A model generated the notes under the pieces. The model was not told the origin of the DNA, did no database searches, and was given only the letters and a program-made list of their open reading frames with translations. The translations under genes and the position numbers were made by a program. DNA of 57,115 nucleotides, taken from positions 1-57,115 of the forward strand of contig NZ_JACYWE010000011.1 in the NCBI RefSeq assembly GCF_014841105.1, given 5' to 3'. The DNA is from Lolliginicoccus lacisalsi (GTDB taxonomy: Bacteria; Actinomycetota; Actinomycetes; Mycobacteriales; Mycobacteriaceae). Positions 8,967 to 20,022 of this stretch are shown in pieces (positions within the stretch are counted from its first letter, which is position 1; the number at the start of each line of letters is the position of its first letter).

Positions 8967-9650
8967 GTGAGTGAGAAGCAAGGCACAGAATCCGGGACCA
9001 AGACGGATACGCCACAGAGGCACAGCGGCGCGACGATCGCCCTCGGGGTGATCGCCGTCCTGCTGATCGGGGCCATCGGATGGCTCGCCTGGGTGTGGTG
9101 GGGGGTGTTCGACGGGCGCGGCGTTGCCACGGAGCGTGATCGGGTGCTGACCGCCGCGCATGGCGCCGTCGTCACGATGAACTCCCTCGACGGGGATGAC
9201 CCCGAGGGAACCCTCGAGGAGATCCGCACCGTGATCACGGGCGAGGACATCAACGCCCAGATCGACCAGGCGGAGGAAGCACTGCTCGGCCGCGACACCG
9301 AGGGCCGACGGATCAGCGTCGAGGTCACCGACATCGCGCTGGAGTCGTTCGATGCCGAAGCAGGCATCGCGGAGGTGTTCGCCGTGCTCAACCAGACCGC
9401 TGAGCGCCCTGATACGGGGAACGTCGTCCAGCGCGTCATCGCTGGGATGACGATGACCAAGGTTGATGGCAAGTGGCTGGTGTCGGCCTCGGACTACGTG
9501 GCTCTCTCGACCCCGATCGTTGGCGGTCCGGGCGAGGGGGACGCGCAGCAGGATCCGGCCGTGCCGGGCGAGGCTCCCGCCCCGCAGCCGGAGGACGGCG
9601 CTCCGCAGCAGGAAGGTGGCGAGGCGCCACAGCCCGAGGAGGGTGAGTGA
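8967..9650 (+). CDS. Mce-associated membrane protein
   Basis: A 227-aa protein of the type found downstream of mce operons. It has a short polar cytoplasmic start, one membrane helix at about residues 23-46, and an extracytoplasmic domain of about 150 residues related to the mycobacterial Mas proteins (for example the genes after mce1F). The last 35 residues are a low-complexity Pro/Glu/Gln/Gly tail with repeated APQPE and PQQE units, which looks like a flexible linker. The start is GTG at 8967. Its role in known systems is assembly or stabilisation of the Mce complex; its precise partner here is inferred from position. Confidence 0.75.
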   Translation: MSEKQGTESGTKTDTPQRHSGATIALGVIAVLLIGAIGWLAWVWWGVFDGRGVATERDRVLTAAHGAVVTMNSLDGDDPEGTLEEIRTVITGEDINAQIDQAEEALLGRDTEGRRISVEVTDIALESFDAEAGIAEVFAVLNQTAERPDTGNVVQRVIAGMTMTKVDGKWLVSASDYVALSTPIVGGPGEGDAQQDPAVPGEAPAPQPEDGAPQQEGGEAPQPEEGE

Positions 9651-9732
9651 GCGTGCTCGCTATCGCTGACCGTGGCGCGCTGATCGCGAGCGCGCCTGAC
9701 CGCCGCAGATTCATCGAGGGAGAGTAGTCATC

Positions 9733-10437
9733 ATGGTGCGACGCAATACCGCGGGCGGGCAACGGCCGGAACGTGGTCGCCGCCCCCGGATCGCCGGTCA
9801 CAATCGCTCCCGGACCGAGCAGCACGCGGAAGCCCAGGGCGCGCGAGCTGCGACGGAGGGGACGGACCAGTCTTCTGGCAGCGCGAGGAACGACGGTCCC
9901 GCGACGACCAAGGGCACGCCCCGCTGGCTCATCGCGCTCGTCGTTGTGCTCGCGCTCGTCGCGGCGATCGCGACGGGGGTTCTTGCCGGAACCCGTGGCG
10001 TGGGCGCGCTCGCCGGCGCCAGCTCCGCTGCGGACGGGGGCTCTGGAAATCGAGCTTTCGTGGATGCGGGCGAGACGCGGGAGGTCAAGCTTCGTGCCGT
10101 CGAGGCGGTCGAGGCGATCTTCAGCTATAGCCACGAGACGCTCGAGGAAGACTTTGAAGCTGCTCGCGGGTACCTGACTGACTCGATGCGGGAGAACTAC
10201 GATTCCACCATCGGAGTCACCCAGGACGTGGCGCTCCAGCTTGGCGCGGTGGTGGAGACCACCGTTCCGCGCGCTGGCGTGGTGTCCCTGAGCGATGGCG
10301 AGGCCGAGGTGCTCGTGCTGACAGCGGTGAGCACCGTGAGGTCCGATGGCGCGGCTGACCAGGCTTCGGGGCCGTTGCGACTGGAACTGGTCGAGGTCGA
10401 CGGGGAGTGGCTCGTCGATGCGATCATCGAGCGGTAG
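9733..10437 (+). CDS. Mce-associated membrane protein
   Basis: Second Mce-associated protein (234 aa). A long basic, disordered N-terminal region (residues 1-63, rich in Arg, Gly and Gln) precedes one strong membrane helix (about 66-88) and an extracytoplasmic domain of the same kind as its neighbour. The ATG at 9733 has a GAGGGAGAG ribosome site a few bases upstream. It lies 82 bases after the preceding gene and is probably in the same transcript. The fold belongs to the SnoaL/NTF2-like group known for Mas proteins; that is family knowledge, not visible from motifs alone. Confidence 0.72.
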   Translation: MVRRNTAGGQRPERGRRPRIAGHNRSRTEQHAEAQGARAATEGTDQSSGSARNDGPATTKGTPRWLIALVVVLALVAAIATGVLAGTRGVGALAGASSAADGGSGNRAFVDAGETREVKLRAVEAVEAIFSYSHETLEEDFEAARGYLTDSMRENYDSTIGVTQDVALQLGAVVETTVPRAGVVSLSDGEAEVLVLTAVSTVRSDGAADQASGPLRLELVEVDGEWLVDAIIER

Positions 10438-10842
10438 GGCTCACATTCGCCGGGGCTGCGTTATCGCCTCTGATTGGGTACGATCTCGATAGGCAGTCGG
10501 CAGTGCCTGGATTGCGCTATTCGCGTACCAGCAGCACTGCGTGGCTGGGGAGCGCCGGGCCTTGCCGGACGCTCCGGGATGCGGCCTGTCGACGCGACTC
10601 GACAAGTGTCGACTATTTTTGCGTGGGATTCGACATCTCAGCGCCGATCGTCTATCGTTGGACGTTGCGCTGGCTGCCTCCTGTACACCACTCGTCCCTC
10701 GATCGTGCTTCGTCTCGTCTGATCGTGAGTTGAGGGGTTCGTTCGGGTTGCCTCCAGCGGACTCAATCACTCAGCAAAGCAGACGAAAGCGTTTGCCGTC
10801 CGCGAGCCGGGCGGCGCGCGTGAGGTGCTGGAAGGACGCATC
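10438..10842 (+). promoter_or_regulatory. rpoB upstream region with candidate promoter
   Basis: About 400 bases without a convincing gene. A short inverted repeat, TCGAC-AAGT-GTCGA (10599-10612), is followed by five T at 10616-10620 and could end mce-side transcription. A candidate SigA-type promoter follows: TTCGAC at 10629-10634 and TATCGT at 10653-10658 with an 18-base spacer, giving a leader of roughly 180 bases before rpoB. These are pattern matches only. Confidence 0.35.
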
Positions 10843-13800
10843 TTGGCAGTCTCCCGCCAGACCAGTTCAGTGGCCGGCATTCCCGGAGCTCCGCATAGGG
10901 TCTCCTTCGCGAAGATTCGCGAACCCCTCGAAGTCCCTGGGTTGCTTGACCTTCAGTTGGATTCATTCGAATGGTTGATCGGCGCGGAAAGCTGGCGCGA
11001 GCGCGCAGCTGCCCGCGGCGAGGACGCCACCGCCAGCGGTCTTGAGTACGTGCTTTCGGAAATCTCCCCCATTGAGGACTTCGCGTCCTCGATGTCGTTG
11101 TCCTTCACCGACCCGCGATTCGACGAGGTCAAGGCCTCCGTCGAGGAGTGCAAGGAAAAGGACATGACCTACGCGGCGCCGTTGTTCGTGACCGCGGAGT
11201 TCATCAACAACGAGACGGGCGAGATCAAGAGCCAGACGGTCTTCATGGGCGATTTCCCCATGATGACCAACAAGGGCACCTTTGTCATCAATGGCACCGA
11301 GCGTGTCGTGGTGTCCCAGCTGGTTCGCTCGCCGGGCGTCTACTTCGACAAGACCCGCGATAAGTCCACTGAGAAGGACCTCTATAGCGTCAAGGTGATC
11401 CCGAGCCGGGGTGCCTGGCTCGAGTTCGACATCGACAAGCGCGACACCGTCGGCGTCCGCATCGACCGCAAGCGCCGCCAGCCCGTCACCGTGCTCCTCA
11501 AGGCGCGTGGCTGGACCAACGAGCGGATCCGCGAGCGCTTCGGCTTCTCCGAGATCATGATGTCGACTCTCGAGAAGGACAACACCGCAGGCACCGATGA
11601 CGCGTTGCTTGATATCTACCGCAAGCTGCGCCCGGGCGAGCCCCCCACCAAGGAGGGCGCCGAGAGCCTCCTCGATAGCCTGTTCTTCAAGGACAAGCGC
11701 TATGACCTCGCGCGGGTCGGCCGGTACAAGGTGAACAAGAAGCTCGGGCTGGCCATTGATCCGGCCACGACGACGCTCACCGACGAGGACATCGTCTCCA
11801 CCATCGAGTACCTCGTTCGCCTACACGCCGGCGAGACCCTGATGACCAGCGTCAACGACGTCGAGGTCACGGTCCGCACCGACGATATCGATCACTTCGG
11901 CAATCGTCGCCTGCGCACCGTCGGCGAGCTGATCCAGAACCAGATCCGGGTCGGCCTGTCCCGCATGGAGCGCGTGGTCCGCGAGCGCATGACCACCCAG
12001 GACGTGGAGGCCATCACTCCGCAGACCCTGATCAACATCCGGCCCGTGGTCGCGGCGATCAAGGAGTTCTTCGGAACCTCCCAGCTGTCGCAGTTCATGG
12101 ACCAGAACAACCCGCTGTCGGGCCTGACCCACAAGCGGCGCCTGTCGGCACTGGGCCCCGGTGGCCTCTCCCGTGAGCGCGCGGGGCTGGAAGTCCGTGA
12201 CGTCCACCCCTCGCACTACGGCCGCATGTGCCCGATCGAGACCCCGGAAGGCCCGAACATCGGGCTGATCGGCTCGCTCTCGGTCTACGCGCGGGTGAAC
12301 CCGTTCGGCTTCATCGAGACCCCCTCCCGCAAGGTCGAGGGTGGCGTTGTCACCGACGAGATCCGCTACCTCACCGCGGACGAGGAAGATCGCTTCAACA
12401 TCGCGCAGGCCAACTCGGCTATCGACGCGCAGGGGCGGTTCGTCGATGAGCAGGTCCTCGTGCGGCCCCCGGCCGCGAGCGACTCCGAGGTCGAGTTCGT
12501 CGCGGCGGACGAGGTCCAGTACATGGATGTCTCGCCGCGGCAGATGGTCTCGGCAGCTACCGCGATGATCCCCTTCCTCGAGCACGACGACGCCAACCGT
12601 GCGCTCATGGGCGCGAACATGCAGCGCCAGGCTGTCCCGCTGCTCCGCAGCGAGGCGCCCCTGGTGGGCACCGGCATGGAGCTGCGCGCCGCGTATGACT
12701 CGGGCGATGTGATCCTCACCGAGAAGGCAGGCGTGGTCGAGGAGGTCTCGGCCGACTACATCACGATCAGGGCCGACGACGGGACCCGGCGCACCTACCA
12801 GCTGCGCAAGTTCAGTCGCTCGAACCAGGGCACCTGCATCAACCAGCGCCCGATCGTTGACGAGGGCCAGCGGGTCGAGATCGGCCAGGTCATCGGCGAC
12901 GGTCCCTGCACCGACCAGGGCGAGATGGCGCTCGGCAAGAACCTGCTCGTCGCGGTCATGCCGTGGGAGGGCCACAACTACGAGGACGCGATCATCATCT
13001 CGCAGCGCCTCGTGGAGGAGGACACCTTCACCTCGATCCAGATCGAGGAGCACGAGATCGATGCGCGCGACACCAAGCTCGGGGCCGAGGAGATCACCCG
13101 CGACATCCCCAATGTCGCCGATGAGGTCCTTGCTGATCTCGACGACCGCGGCATCGTGCGCATCGGCGCGGAGGTCCGCGATGGCGACATCCTCGTCGGC
13201 AAGGTCACCCCGAAGGGCGAGACCGAGCTGACCCCCGAGGAGCGGTTGCTCCGCGCGATCTTCGGCGAGAAGGCCAAGGAGGTCCGCGACACGTCGCTGC
13301 GCGTGCCGCACGGCGAGCCCGGCAAGGTCATCGGTGTCCGGGTCTTCTCCCGCGAGGACAACGACGATCTCCCGCCCGGTGTCAATGAGCTCGTGCGCGT
13401 GTACGTAGCGCAGAAGCGCAAGATCCAGGATGGTGACAAGCTCGCTGGCCGCCACGGCAACAAGGGCGTCATCGGCAAGATCCTCCCCACCGAGGACATG
13501 CCATTCCTGGCCGACGGCACCCCGGTCGATATCATCCTCAACACCCACGGCGTGCCCCGCCGAATGAACATCGGCCAGGTCCTCGAGTCCCATCTGGGAT
13601 GGATCGCGAAGTCCGGCTGGAAGGTCGACATCGCCAACGGCATGCCCGATTGGGCGGAGAAGCTGCCGCAGGAGGTCCTTGAGGCAGAGCCCGATACGCG
13701 CACCGCTACCCCGGTGTTCGATGGGGCCAAGGAGGACGAGCTCGCTGGACTGCTCGGTTCCACCCTGCCCAACCGCGATGGCGATCACATGGTGGAGGCG

Positions 13801-14298
13801 AACGGCAAGGCGAACCTGTTCGATGGCCGCTCGGGCGAGCCGTTCCCGTACCCGGTCGCGGTCGGCTACATGTACATCCTCAAGCTGCACCACATGGTCG
13901 ACGACAAGATCCACGCGCGCTCGACCGGGCCCTACTCGATGATCACCCAGCAGCCGCTCGGCGGCAAGGCCCAGTTCGGTGGCCAGCGCTTTGGTGAGAT
14001 GGAGTGCTGGGCGATGCAGGCCTACGGTGCTGCCTACACGCTGCAGGAGCTGCTCACCATCAAGTCGGACGACGTGGTGGGCCGCGTCAAGGTGTACGAG
14101 GCGATCGTCAAGGGCGAGAACATCCCCGAGCCAGGCATCCCCGAGTCGTTCAAGGTGTTGCTCAAGGAGCTCCAGTCGCTCTGCCTGAACGTCGAGGTGC
14201 TGTCCTCGGATGGCGCCGCGATCTCGATGCACGACAGCGATGACGACGACATCGAGCGCACCGCCGCGAGCTTCGGGATGAACAGCCGCGCGATCTGA
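10843..14298 (+). CDS. rpoB: DNA-directed RNA polymerase subunit beta
   Basis: Beta subunit of RNA polymerase, almost collinear with mycobacterial RpoB. The chosen start is TTG at 10843 (1151 aa), because GGAAGGA (10830-10836) lies six bases upstream. An in-frame GTG at 10825 would add six residues that merely translate the ribosome site. The rifampicin-binding cluster is present in the sensitive form ([17 protein letters not shown] and [14 protein letters not shown]). The conserved motifs [11 protein letters not shown] and [18 protein letters not shown] are intact. The C-terminus ends soon after an acidic SDDDDIE stretch. It is followed by rpoC, as in all bacteria. Confidence 0.97.
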   Translation: MAVSRQTSSVAGIPGAPHRVSFAKIREPLEVPGLLDLQLDSFEWLIGAESWRERAAARGEDATASGLEYVLSEISPIEDFASSMSLSFTDPRFDEVKASVEECKEKDMTYAAPLFVTAEFINNETGEIKSQTVFMGDFPMMTNKGTFVINGTERVVVSQLVRSPGVYFDKTRDKSTEKDLYSVKVIPSRGAWLEFDIDKRDTVGVRIDRKRRQPVTVLLKARGWTNERIRERFGFSEIMMSTLEKDNTAGTDDALLDIYRKLRPGEPPTKEGAESLLDSLFFKDKRYDLARVGRYKVNKKLGLAIDPATTTLTDEDIVSTIEYLVRLHAGETLMTSVNDVEVTVRTDDIDHFGNRRLRTVGELIQNQIRVGLSRMERVVRERMTTQDVEAITPQTLINIRPVVAAIKEFFGTSQLSQFMDQNNPLSGLTHKRRLSALGPGGLSRERAGLEVRDVHPSHYGRMCPIETPEGPNIGLIGSLSVYARVNPFGFIETPSRKVEGGVVTDEIRYLTADEEDRFNIAQANSAIDAQGRFVDEQVLVRPPAASDSEVEFVAADEVQYMDVSPRQMVSAATAMIPFLEHDDANRALMGANMQRQAVPLLRSEAPLVGTGMELRAAYDSGDVILTEKAGVVEEVSADYITIRADDGTRRTYQLRKFSRSNQGTCINQRPIVDEGQRVEIGQVIGDGPCTDQGEMALGKNLLVAVMPWEGHNYEDAIIISQRLVEEDTFTSIQIEEHEIDARDTKLGAEEITRDIPNVADEVLADLDDRGIVRIGAEVRDGDILVGKVTPKGETELTPEERLLRAIFGEKAKEVRDTSLRVPHGEPGKVIGVRVFSREDNDDLPPGVNELVRVYVAQKRKIQDGDKLAGRHGNKGVIGKILPTEDMPFLADGTPVDIILNTHGVPRRMNIGQVLESHLGWIAKSGWKVDIANGMPDWAEKLPQEVLEAEPDTRTATPVFDGAKEDELAGLLGSTLPNRDGDHMVEANGKANLFDGRSGEPFPYPVAVGYMYILKLHHMVDDKIHARSTGPYSMITQQPLGGKAQFGGQRFGEMECWAMQAYGAAYTLQELLTIKSDDVVGRVKVYEAIVKGENIPEPGIPESFKVLLKELQSLCLNVEVLSSDGAAISMHDSDDDDIERTAASFGMNSRAI

Positions 14299-14309
14299 TG
14301 GGGGCGATA

Positions 14310-14435
14310 GCCACCGCGTCCCCGGATGCGGTGGCGCTCCGGCGCCCGTCGCGGACACGCGTCATGGTGCTTTAGCTGAACAAGGTATTGCAGTCCGGCC
14401 TCGCAGGCCGGGGAACGTATCCAGCCTGCGAGGCC
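14310..14435 (+). other. rpoB-rpoC intergenic hairpins
   Basis: Two inverted repeats lie in the 165-base gap. One is GCCACCGC (14310-14317) with GCGGTGGC (14328-14335). The second is a perfect 12-bp pair, GGCCTCGCAGGC (14397-14408) with 14424-14435, around a 15-base loop. The second ends about 18 bases before the rpoC ribosome site and lacks a T-tract, so RNA processing, stability or attenuation is more likely than full termination. Confidence 0.6.
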
Positions 14436-14463
14436 AATAACCCTTACGGGGAAAGGAAGTTAC

Positions 14464-17400
14464 GTGCTAGACGTCAACTTCTTCGATGAACTCCGCATCA
14501 GCCTGGCCACCGCGGACGACATCAGGGCCTGGTCGCACGGTGAGGTCAAGAAGCCTGAGACGATCAACTACCGCACCCTCAAGCCCGAGAAGGACGGACT
14601 CTTCTGCGAGAAGATCTTCGGCCCCACCCGGGACTGGGAATGCTACTGCGGCAAGTACAAGCGCGTCCGCTTCAAGGGCATCATCTGTGAGCGCTGCGGT
14701 GTCGAGGTAACCCGCGCGAAGGTGCGTCGCGAGCGCATGGGGCATATCGCCCTCGCCGCGCCGGTCACTCACATCTGGTACTTCAAGGGCGTGCCGAGCC
14801 GTCTTGGCTATCTGCTGGATCTCGCGCCGAAGGATCTCGAGAAGATCATCTACTTCGCGGCGTATGTCATCACCCACGTCGAGGACGAGATGCGTCACAA
14901 CGAGCTCTCCACCCTCGAGGCGCAGATGAACGTCGAGAAGAAGGGCGTGGCCGATCAGCGCGACGCTGATCTCGCCGAGCGCGCGCAGAAGCTCGAGAGC
15001 GACCTCGCCGAGCTCGAGGCCGAGGGCGCCAAGGCCGATATCCGCAAGAAGGTCAAGGATGGCGCCGAGCGGGAGATGCGCCAGATCCGTGACCGCGCGC
15101 AGCGCGAGATCGATCGTCTCGAGGAGATCTGGACCGTCTTCACCAAGATGGCGCCCAAGCAGCTCATCGTCGACGAGCTGATCTACCGCGAGCTCGAGGA
15201 CCGCTACGGCCAGTACTTCGAGGGCGGCATGGGGGCCGAGGCCATCCAGAAGCTGCTCGAGACGTTCGACGTCGAGGGCGAGGCCGAGATCCTGCGCGAG
15301 GTCATCCGCAGCGGCAAGGGCCAGAAGAAGATCCGCGCCCTCAAGCGGCTCAAGGTCGTGGCCGCGTTCCAGTCGACGGGCAACTCGCCCGGCGGCATGG
15401 TTCTCGACGCCGTACCGGTGATCCCGCCGGAGCTGCGGCCGATGGTCCAGCTCGACGGTGGCCGGTTCGCCACGTCCGACCTCAATGACCTGTACCGGCG
15501 CGTCATCAACCGCAACAACCGGTTGAAGCGGCTCATCGACCTCGGGGCTCCCGAGATCATCGTCGCCAACGAGAAGCGCATGCTGCAGGAGTCCGTGGAC
15601 GCGCTGTTCGACAATGGTCGTCGTGGCCGTCCGGTCACCGGGCCGGGCAACCGTCCGTTGAAGTCCTTGTCGGACCTTCTCAAGGGCAAGCAGGGCCGGT
15701 TCCGCCAGAACCTGCTGGGCAAGCGTGTGGACTACTCGGGCCGCTCGGTCATCGTGGTCGGTCCGCAGCTCAAGCTGCACCAGTGCGGCCTGCCCAAGCT
15801 GATGGCCCTTGAGCTGTTCAAGCCGTTCGTGATGAAGCGGCTCGTGGATCTCAACCACGCGCAGAACATCAAGGCCGCCAAGCGGGCGGTCGAGCGCCAG
15901 CGCACCCAGGTCTGGGAGGTCCTCGAAGAGGTCATCTCCGAGCATCCCGTGATGCTCAACCGTGCGCCTACCCTGCACCGCCTCGGTATCCAGGCGTTCG
16001 AGCCGATCCTCGTCGAGGGCAAGGCCATCCAGCTGCATCCGCTCGTGTGCGAGGCGTTCAACGCTGACTTCGACGGTGACCAGATGGCCGTGCACCTGCC
16101 GCTGTCCTCGGAGGCACAGGCCGAGGCCCGCGTGCTGATGCTGTCGTCGAACAACATCCTCTCGCCCGCCTCGGGCCGCCCGCTCGCCATGCCGCGACTC
16201 GACATGGTGACCGGCCTGTACCACCTGACCCGCCTCGTGGAGGACGGCAAGGGCCAGTACAAGGCAGCCGCGAAGGATGTGCCGGAGCGGGGCGTCTACG
16301 CCTCGCCGGCGGAGGCGATCATGGCCTTCGATCGTGGCGAGCTCGGCTTGCAGTCGATGGTCAAGATCCGCCTCAACCATCGTCGCCCCACCAAGGACGA
16401 CGAGCGGGAGCTGTTCCCCGAGGGCTGGAAGCTCGGTGACGCCTGGATCGCCACCACCACCCTGGGCCGGGTCCTGTTCAACGATCTGCTGCCGCGCGAC
16501 TACTACTACGTCAACGACGTGATGCCGAAGAAGCGGCAGGCCGTGATCATCAACGATCTCGCCGAGCGCTACCCGATGATCGTCGTCGCGCAGACCGTGG
16601 ACAAGCTCAAGGACGCCGGCTTCTACTGGGCAACCCGCTCGGGCGTGACGGTAGCCATGTCCGACGTGCTCGTGCCGCCGGACAAGGAGCAGATCCTCGC
16701 GGTGTACGACCAGAAGGCCGCGAACCTCGAGAAGATGTACCAGCGGGGCAAGCTGTCCTCCGATGAGCGCCATGACGGTCTCGTCGAGATCTGGAAGCAG
16801 GCCACGGACGAGGTCGGCAAGGCGCTCGAGGCGTACTACCCGGATGACAACCCGATCCCGATGATCGTGAAGTCCGGAGCCGCGGGCAACATGACGCAGA
16901 TCCGGTCGCTCGCCGGCATGAAGGGCCTGGTGACCAACCCGAAGGGTGAGTTCATCTCGCAGCCGATCAAGTCCTCGTTCCGCGAGGGCCTGACCGTGCT
17001 CGAGTACTTCATCAACACCCACGGTGCCCGCAAGGGCCTCGCCGATACCGCGCTGCGCACGGCGGACTCGGGCTACCTGACCCGTCGTCTCGTGGACGTC
17101 TCGCAGGACGTCATCGTTCGCGAGGTCGACTGCGGCACCTCCCGCGGCCTGGAGATCCCGATCGCGGAGCACACCCAGGACGGCAGCCTGATCCAGGTCG
17201 AGCATGTCGAGACCAGCGCGTATGCCCGCACCCTCGCGGCCGATGCGCTCGATGCGAACGGCAATGTCGTTGTCGAGCGCGGCCACGATCTTGGTGATCC
17301 GGCGATCGAGAAGCTCATCGAGTCGGGAATCACCAAGGTCAAGGTCCGCTCGGTGCTGACCTGCACCACCGCCACTGGTGTGTGCGCGATGTGCTACGGC

Positions 17401-18417
17401 CGGTCGATGGCTACTGGCCAGCTCGTGGATATCGGCGAGGCCGTCGGTATCGTCGCGGCCCAGTCCATCGGTGAGCCAGGCACCCAGCTGACGATGCGTA
17501 CCTTCCACCAGGGTGGTGTCGGTGACGACATCACTGGCGGCCTGCCCCGCGTGCAGGAACTGTTCGAGGCCCGCGTGCCCAAGAGCAGGACCCCGATCGC
17601 GGAGTCCGCTGGCACCGTGCGCATCGAGGACGATGACCGCTTCTTCAAGATCATCGTCACTCCTGACGATGGCAGCGACGAGGTGCACATCGACAAGCTG
17701 CCCAAGCGGCAGGGCCTGGCCCGGTTCAAGCATGCCGATGGCGTGGAGCGCATCCTCGCCAACGGTGATCGTGTCGAGCTCGGGCAGGAACTGCTCGAGG
17801 GCTCTGCGGATCCGCACGAGGTGCTTCGCGTCCTCGGGCCCCGCAAGGTGCAGATCCACCTCGTCAACGAGGTGCAGGAGGTCTACCGGTCGCAGGGCGT
17901 GTCGATCCACGACAAGCACATCGAGGTGATCATCCGGCAGATGCTGCGTCGCGTCACCATCATCGATTCGGGCTCCACCGAGTTCCTGCCCGGCTCGCTC
18001 GTCGAGCGCGCCGAGTTCGAGGCGGAGAACCGTCGTGTGGTGTCCGAGGGTGGCGAGCCGGCCTCGGGCCGCGCGGTGCTCATGGGTATCACCAAGGCGT
18101 CGCTGGCCACCGATTCGTGGCTGTCCGCGGCTTCCTTCCAGGAGACCACCCGGGTGCTCACCGATGCGGCGATCAACCGTCGCAGCGACAAGCTCATCGG
18201 CCTGAAGGAGAACGTGATCATCGGCAAGCTGATCCCGGCCGGAACTGGCATCGCCCAGTACCGGGACATCCAGGTCCAGCCGACCGAGGAGGCGCGCGAG
18301 GCGGCATTCGCTGTCACCTCGTACGACGACACCTACTTCAGCCCCGATGCGTTCGGGACCAGCTCTGGTGTCGCGGTGCCGCTCGATGACTTCGGCGGAT
18401 TCCAGGACATGCGCTAG
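14464..18417 (+). CDS. rpoC: DNA-directed RNA polymerase subunit beta-prime
   Basis: Beta-prime subunit of RNA polymerase, 1317 aa, the usual actinobacterial length. The N-terminal zinc site is visible ([20 protein letters not shown], about residues 60-79), as is the catalytic magnesium motif NADFDGDQ (residues 533-540). The second zinc cluster near [13 protein letters not shown] is also present. The start is GTG at 14464 with an AGGAAG site just upstream. Sequence agreement with mycobacterial RpoC runs through the whole protein, including the actinobacterial helical insertion after residue 140. A strong terminator follows the stop. Confidence 0.97.
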   Translation: MLDVNFFDELRISLATADDIRAWSHGEVKKPETINYRTLKPEKDGLFCEKIFGPTRDWECYCGKYKRVRFKGIICERCGVEVTRAKVRRERMGHIALAAPVTHIWYFKGVPSRLGYLLDLAPKDLEKIIYFAAYVITHVEDEMRHNELSTLEAQMNVEKKGVADQRDADLAERAQKLESDLAELEAEGAKADIRKKVKDGAEREMRQIRDRAQREIDRLEEIWTVFTKMAPKQLIVDELIYRELEDRYGQYFEGGMGAEAIQKLLETFDVEGEAEILREVIRSGKGQKKIRALKRLKVVAAFQSTGNSPGGMVLDAVPVIPPELRPMVQLDGGRFATSDLNDLYRRVINRNNRLKRLIDLGAPEIIVANEKRMLQESVDALFDNGRRGRPVTGPGNRPLKSLSDLLKGKQGRFRQNLLGKRVDYSGRSVIVVGPQLKLHQCGLPKLMALELFKPFVMKRLVDLNHAQNIKAAKRAVERQRTQVWEVLEEVISEHPVMLNRAPTLHRLGIQAFEPILVEGKAIQLHPLVCEAFNADFDGDQMAVHLPLSSEAQAEARVLMLSSNNILSPASGRPLAMPRLDMVTGLYHLTRLVEDGKGQYKAAAKDVPERGVYASPAEAIMAFDRGELGLQSMVKIRLNHRRPTKDDERELFPEGWKLGDAWIATTTLGRVLFNDLLPRDYYYVNDVMPKKRQAVIINDLAERYPMIVVAQTVDKLKDAGFYWATRSGVTVAMSDVLVPPDKEQILAVYDQKAANLEKMYQRGKLSSDERHDGLVEIWKQATDEVGKALEAYYPDDNPIPMIVKSGAAGNMTQIRSLAGMKGLVTNPKGEFISQPIKSSFREGLTVLEYFINTHGARKGLADTALRTADSGYLTRRLVDVSQDVIVREVDCGTSRGLEIPIAEHTQDGSLIQVEHVETSAYARTLAADALDANGNVVVERGHDLGDPAIEKLIESGITKVKVRSVLTCTTATGVCAMCYGRSMATGQLVDIGEAVGIVAAQSIGEPGTQLTMRTFHQGGVGDDITGGLPRVQELFEARVPKSRTPIAESAGTVRIEDDDRFFKIIVTPDDGSDEVHIDKLPKRQGLARFKHADGVERILANGDRVELGQELLEGSADPHEVLRVLGPRKVQIHLVNEVQEVYRSQGVSIHDKHIEVIIRQMLRRVTIIDSGSTEFLPGSLVERAEFEAENRRVVSEGGEPASGRAVLMGITKASLATDSWLSAASFQETTRVLTDAAINRRSDKLIGLKENVIIGKLIPAGTGIAQYRDIQVQPTEEAREAAFAVTSYDDTYFSPDAFGTSSGVAVPLDDFGGFQDMR

Positions 18418-18431
18418 GAGCCAGGCATAGC

Positions 18432-18476
18432 AGCGATGCCCGCTTCCGGATCATCCGGGAGCGGGCATCGCTTTGT
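18432..18476 (+). terminator. Terminator after rpoC
   Basis: 18-base arms (18432-18449 and 18455-18472) pair fully apart from one U-G, across a five-base loop, followed by TTTG. The next gene converges from the minus strand, so the element may serve both directions. Confidence 0.85.
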
Positions 18477-18530
18477 CGTGGGTGGCGGGGCGGCGGGGCA
18501 GTCCTATGCCTGCGCCGATGCGCAGGGCAC

Positions 18531-19277
18531 CTAGTCGAGTGGCGCTACCTTGGCCTGGGCGCTGGTCTTGCCGTTGACGGTGAACCAGGTGATGAATGCC
18601 TTCTCGTCCTGGCGGATGGCGAGCTCGACCTCGGCGTCGGGCGGGATGGGCGCGAGGTACTCGATGGCAGTGCGCGTGGGAACGGACTGGAGCTCGGGGC
18701 GGTGGTGGAGGACTTCCTCGACGGCCTGGAGGTAGATGCTGTTGTTGACGTGGCCGAGCAGGTCGATGTCCACGGCGCGGATGGGGAAGGCGGCGCGGGT
18801 GTCACGCTCGAGGGGTGTCTCGGTTATCCAGGAGCGCCAGCGCAGGCGCTGCGTCTCGGCGGTGGAGCCGAGCATCTTCTCGAAACCGTCGGTGATGCGA
18901 GTGGGCATCCCGCTGGTGGGGCTGAGGTTGATCCAGAATCCCTCGGTCTCGATGAGGCCGCCGGTGGGGGTGGAGAGCCGGACCCGCATGGTGCACCAGC
19001 GGCTCGAGATTCCGGAGCACCAGCGCTCCACTGTGACGGTATCGGGGAACGTGATGGGCTCGATGATGTCGATGACGGTGCGGCGAACGACCCAGATGGG
19101 GTGCTCGCCGCGTGCCTCGACGTGGTCGAGGTGGTCGAAGCCGGCGTCCTGGAGGTAGCGCGCGACACCGTCGCGGCGGAGCGATGTGTTGCGGTCGACG
19201 TCGCCGGCACGGACGGGCCAGGAGGTGCGGAAGACGTGGGGGCTGTCGGGGAGCGGTGCCAGGCGTGCGTCGAACAT
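18531..19277 (-). CDS. Acyl-ACP thioesterase-like protein (double hotdog)
   Basis: 248-aa protein built of two hotdog domains, as in FatA-type acyl-ACP thioesterases and the mycobacterial homologue Rv2001. The first half contains RAGDVDRNTSLRRDGVARYL. The second half contains the characteristic DIDLLGHVNNSIYL, with His176 and Asn178 in the usual active region. The expected reaction is hydrolysis of fatty acyl thioesters in the cytoplasm. The start is the ATG at 19277 (complement), preceded by a GAGGA site; the frame stays open much further upstream but would cross the neighbouring gene. Acyl-chain preference is unknown. Confidence 0.8.
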   Translation of the reverse strand: MFDARLAPLPDSPHVFRTSWPVRAGDVDRNTSLRRDGVARYLQDAGFDHLDHVEARGEHPIWVVRRTVIDIIEPITFPDTVTVERWCSGISSRWCTMRVRLSTPTGGLIETEGFWINLSPTSGMPTRITDGFEKMLGSTAETQRLRWRSWITETPLERDTRAAFPIRAVDIDLLGHVNNSIYLQAVEEVLHHRPELQSVPTRTAIEYLAPIPPDAEVELAIRQDEKAFITWFTVNGKTSAQAKVAPLD

Positions 19278-19300
19278 GGATTCCTCGGAGTCGTGCGGTT

Positions 19301-19798
19301 TCAGCGCGGGACGTGGAATGTGACGAGGGTACAGGAACCGGCGGCGAGCTTGTCCCAGTCGTGCTTGGTGGTGAGCACCGCGAGGGCTGAGGTGGGGTAT
19401 TTGGCCCGGATGCGCCCTGCGGCCTCGCCGGTGTCGTTGGCGGCGAGGTAGAGGGTGGCGTCCGGGATGCCGGGCCAGTGCCCGATGACGAGGATGGCCT
19501 GGATGCTGGGCTCGACGAGTCCTATTTCCTCGATGATGGATTGCTCGTCGGCGCCGTAGAGCTCGGGGACGAACGTGACGGGAGCGTCGATCCTCGCGGC
19601 GGCGAGCGTGTCCCGGGTGCGGCGGGAGGTGGAGCACAGGACGAGGTCGATGCGGGGGGCATGCTCGCGCAGCCAGTCGCCGGCGAGCGCTGCCTCGCGC
19701 TCGCCGCGGTCGGCGAGGGGGCGGTCGTGGTCGCTCGTTGCCGGTGGGTAGGCGGATTTGCCGTGGCGCAGGAAGATCAGGGTGCGGCCGGTGTCCAT
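19301..19798 (-). CDS. SixA-type histidine phosphatase family protein
   Basis: 165-aa member of the histidine phosphatase (phosphoglycerate mutase-like) superfamily. The N-terminal catalytic RHGKS motif has His12 as the predicted phosphorylated residue, and a second active-site histidine sits in GHWPG (His97). Size and the short GK variant of the RHG motif fit the SixA branch, whose founding member dephosphorylates phosphohistidine; the actual substrate here is unknown. The ATG at 19798 (complement) is preferred because the longer frame adds 51 Pro/Arg-rich residues without homology. It lies 23 bases upstream of the thioesterase and is likely cotranscribed with it. Confidence 0.8.
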   Translation of the reverse strand: MDTGRTLIFLRHGKSAYPPATSDHDRPLADRGEREAALAGDWLREHAPRIDLVLCSTSRRTRDTLAAARIDAPVTFVPELYGADEQSIIEEIGLVEPSIQAILVIGHWPGIPDATLYLAANDTGEAAGRIRAKYPTSALAVLTTKHDWDKLAAGSCTLVTFHVPR

Positions 19799-20022
19799 GA
19801 TCGGCAACCGTAGTGCGGTGGGCGACGGGGCGCGGGGGAGCGGCGTGGACGTATCCGGATCGTGCTCAAACCGTTTGCTCGTGCCGCGGGGCCGTGGTGG
19901 CGGTGTCGCGCATCCGGGATTCTCAGGCAATACACACCAAAAAAGAATCATGCATGCTTGCTTCTTTATCGGCGAGCTGTCACTCTTGTCTCACATAACT
20001 CGGCCGATCCGGAAGCGAGCCC
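19799..20022. promoter_or_regulatory. Divergent intergenic region
   Basis: 224 bases between divergent genes, markedly more A/T-rich from 19925 to 20000 than the surroundings. It probably holds promoters for both directions and perhaps an operator for the downstream TetR regulator. No -35/-10 pair or dyad strong enough to call was found. Confidence 0.4.

Noticed and set aside
9653-9727. 24-codon frame between the two Mce-associated genes
   Set aside because: It has a plausible GGAGG site but no homology or conserved feature; more likely spacer, although a short leader peptide cannot be excluded.
10825-10842. GTG start of rpoB six codons upstream
   Set aside because: Those codons translate the ribosome site itself (GGAAGGA); the TTG at 10843 has correct spacing. 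The difference is only six residues.
14467-17919. 1150-codon open frame on the minus strand opposite rpoC
   Set aside because: Same codon-bias artefact; low-complexity composition and no recognisable motif, while rpoC is certain.
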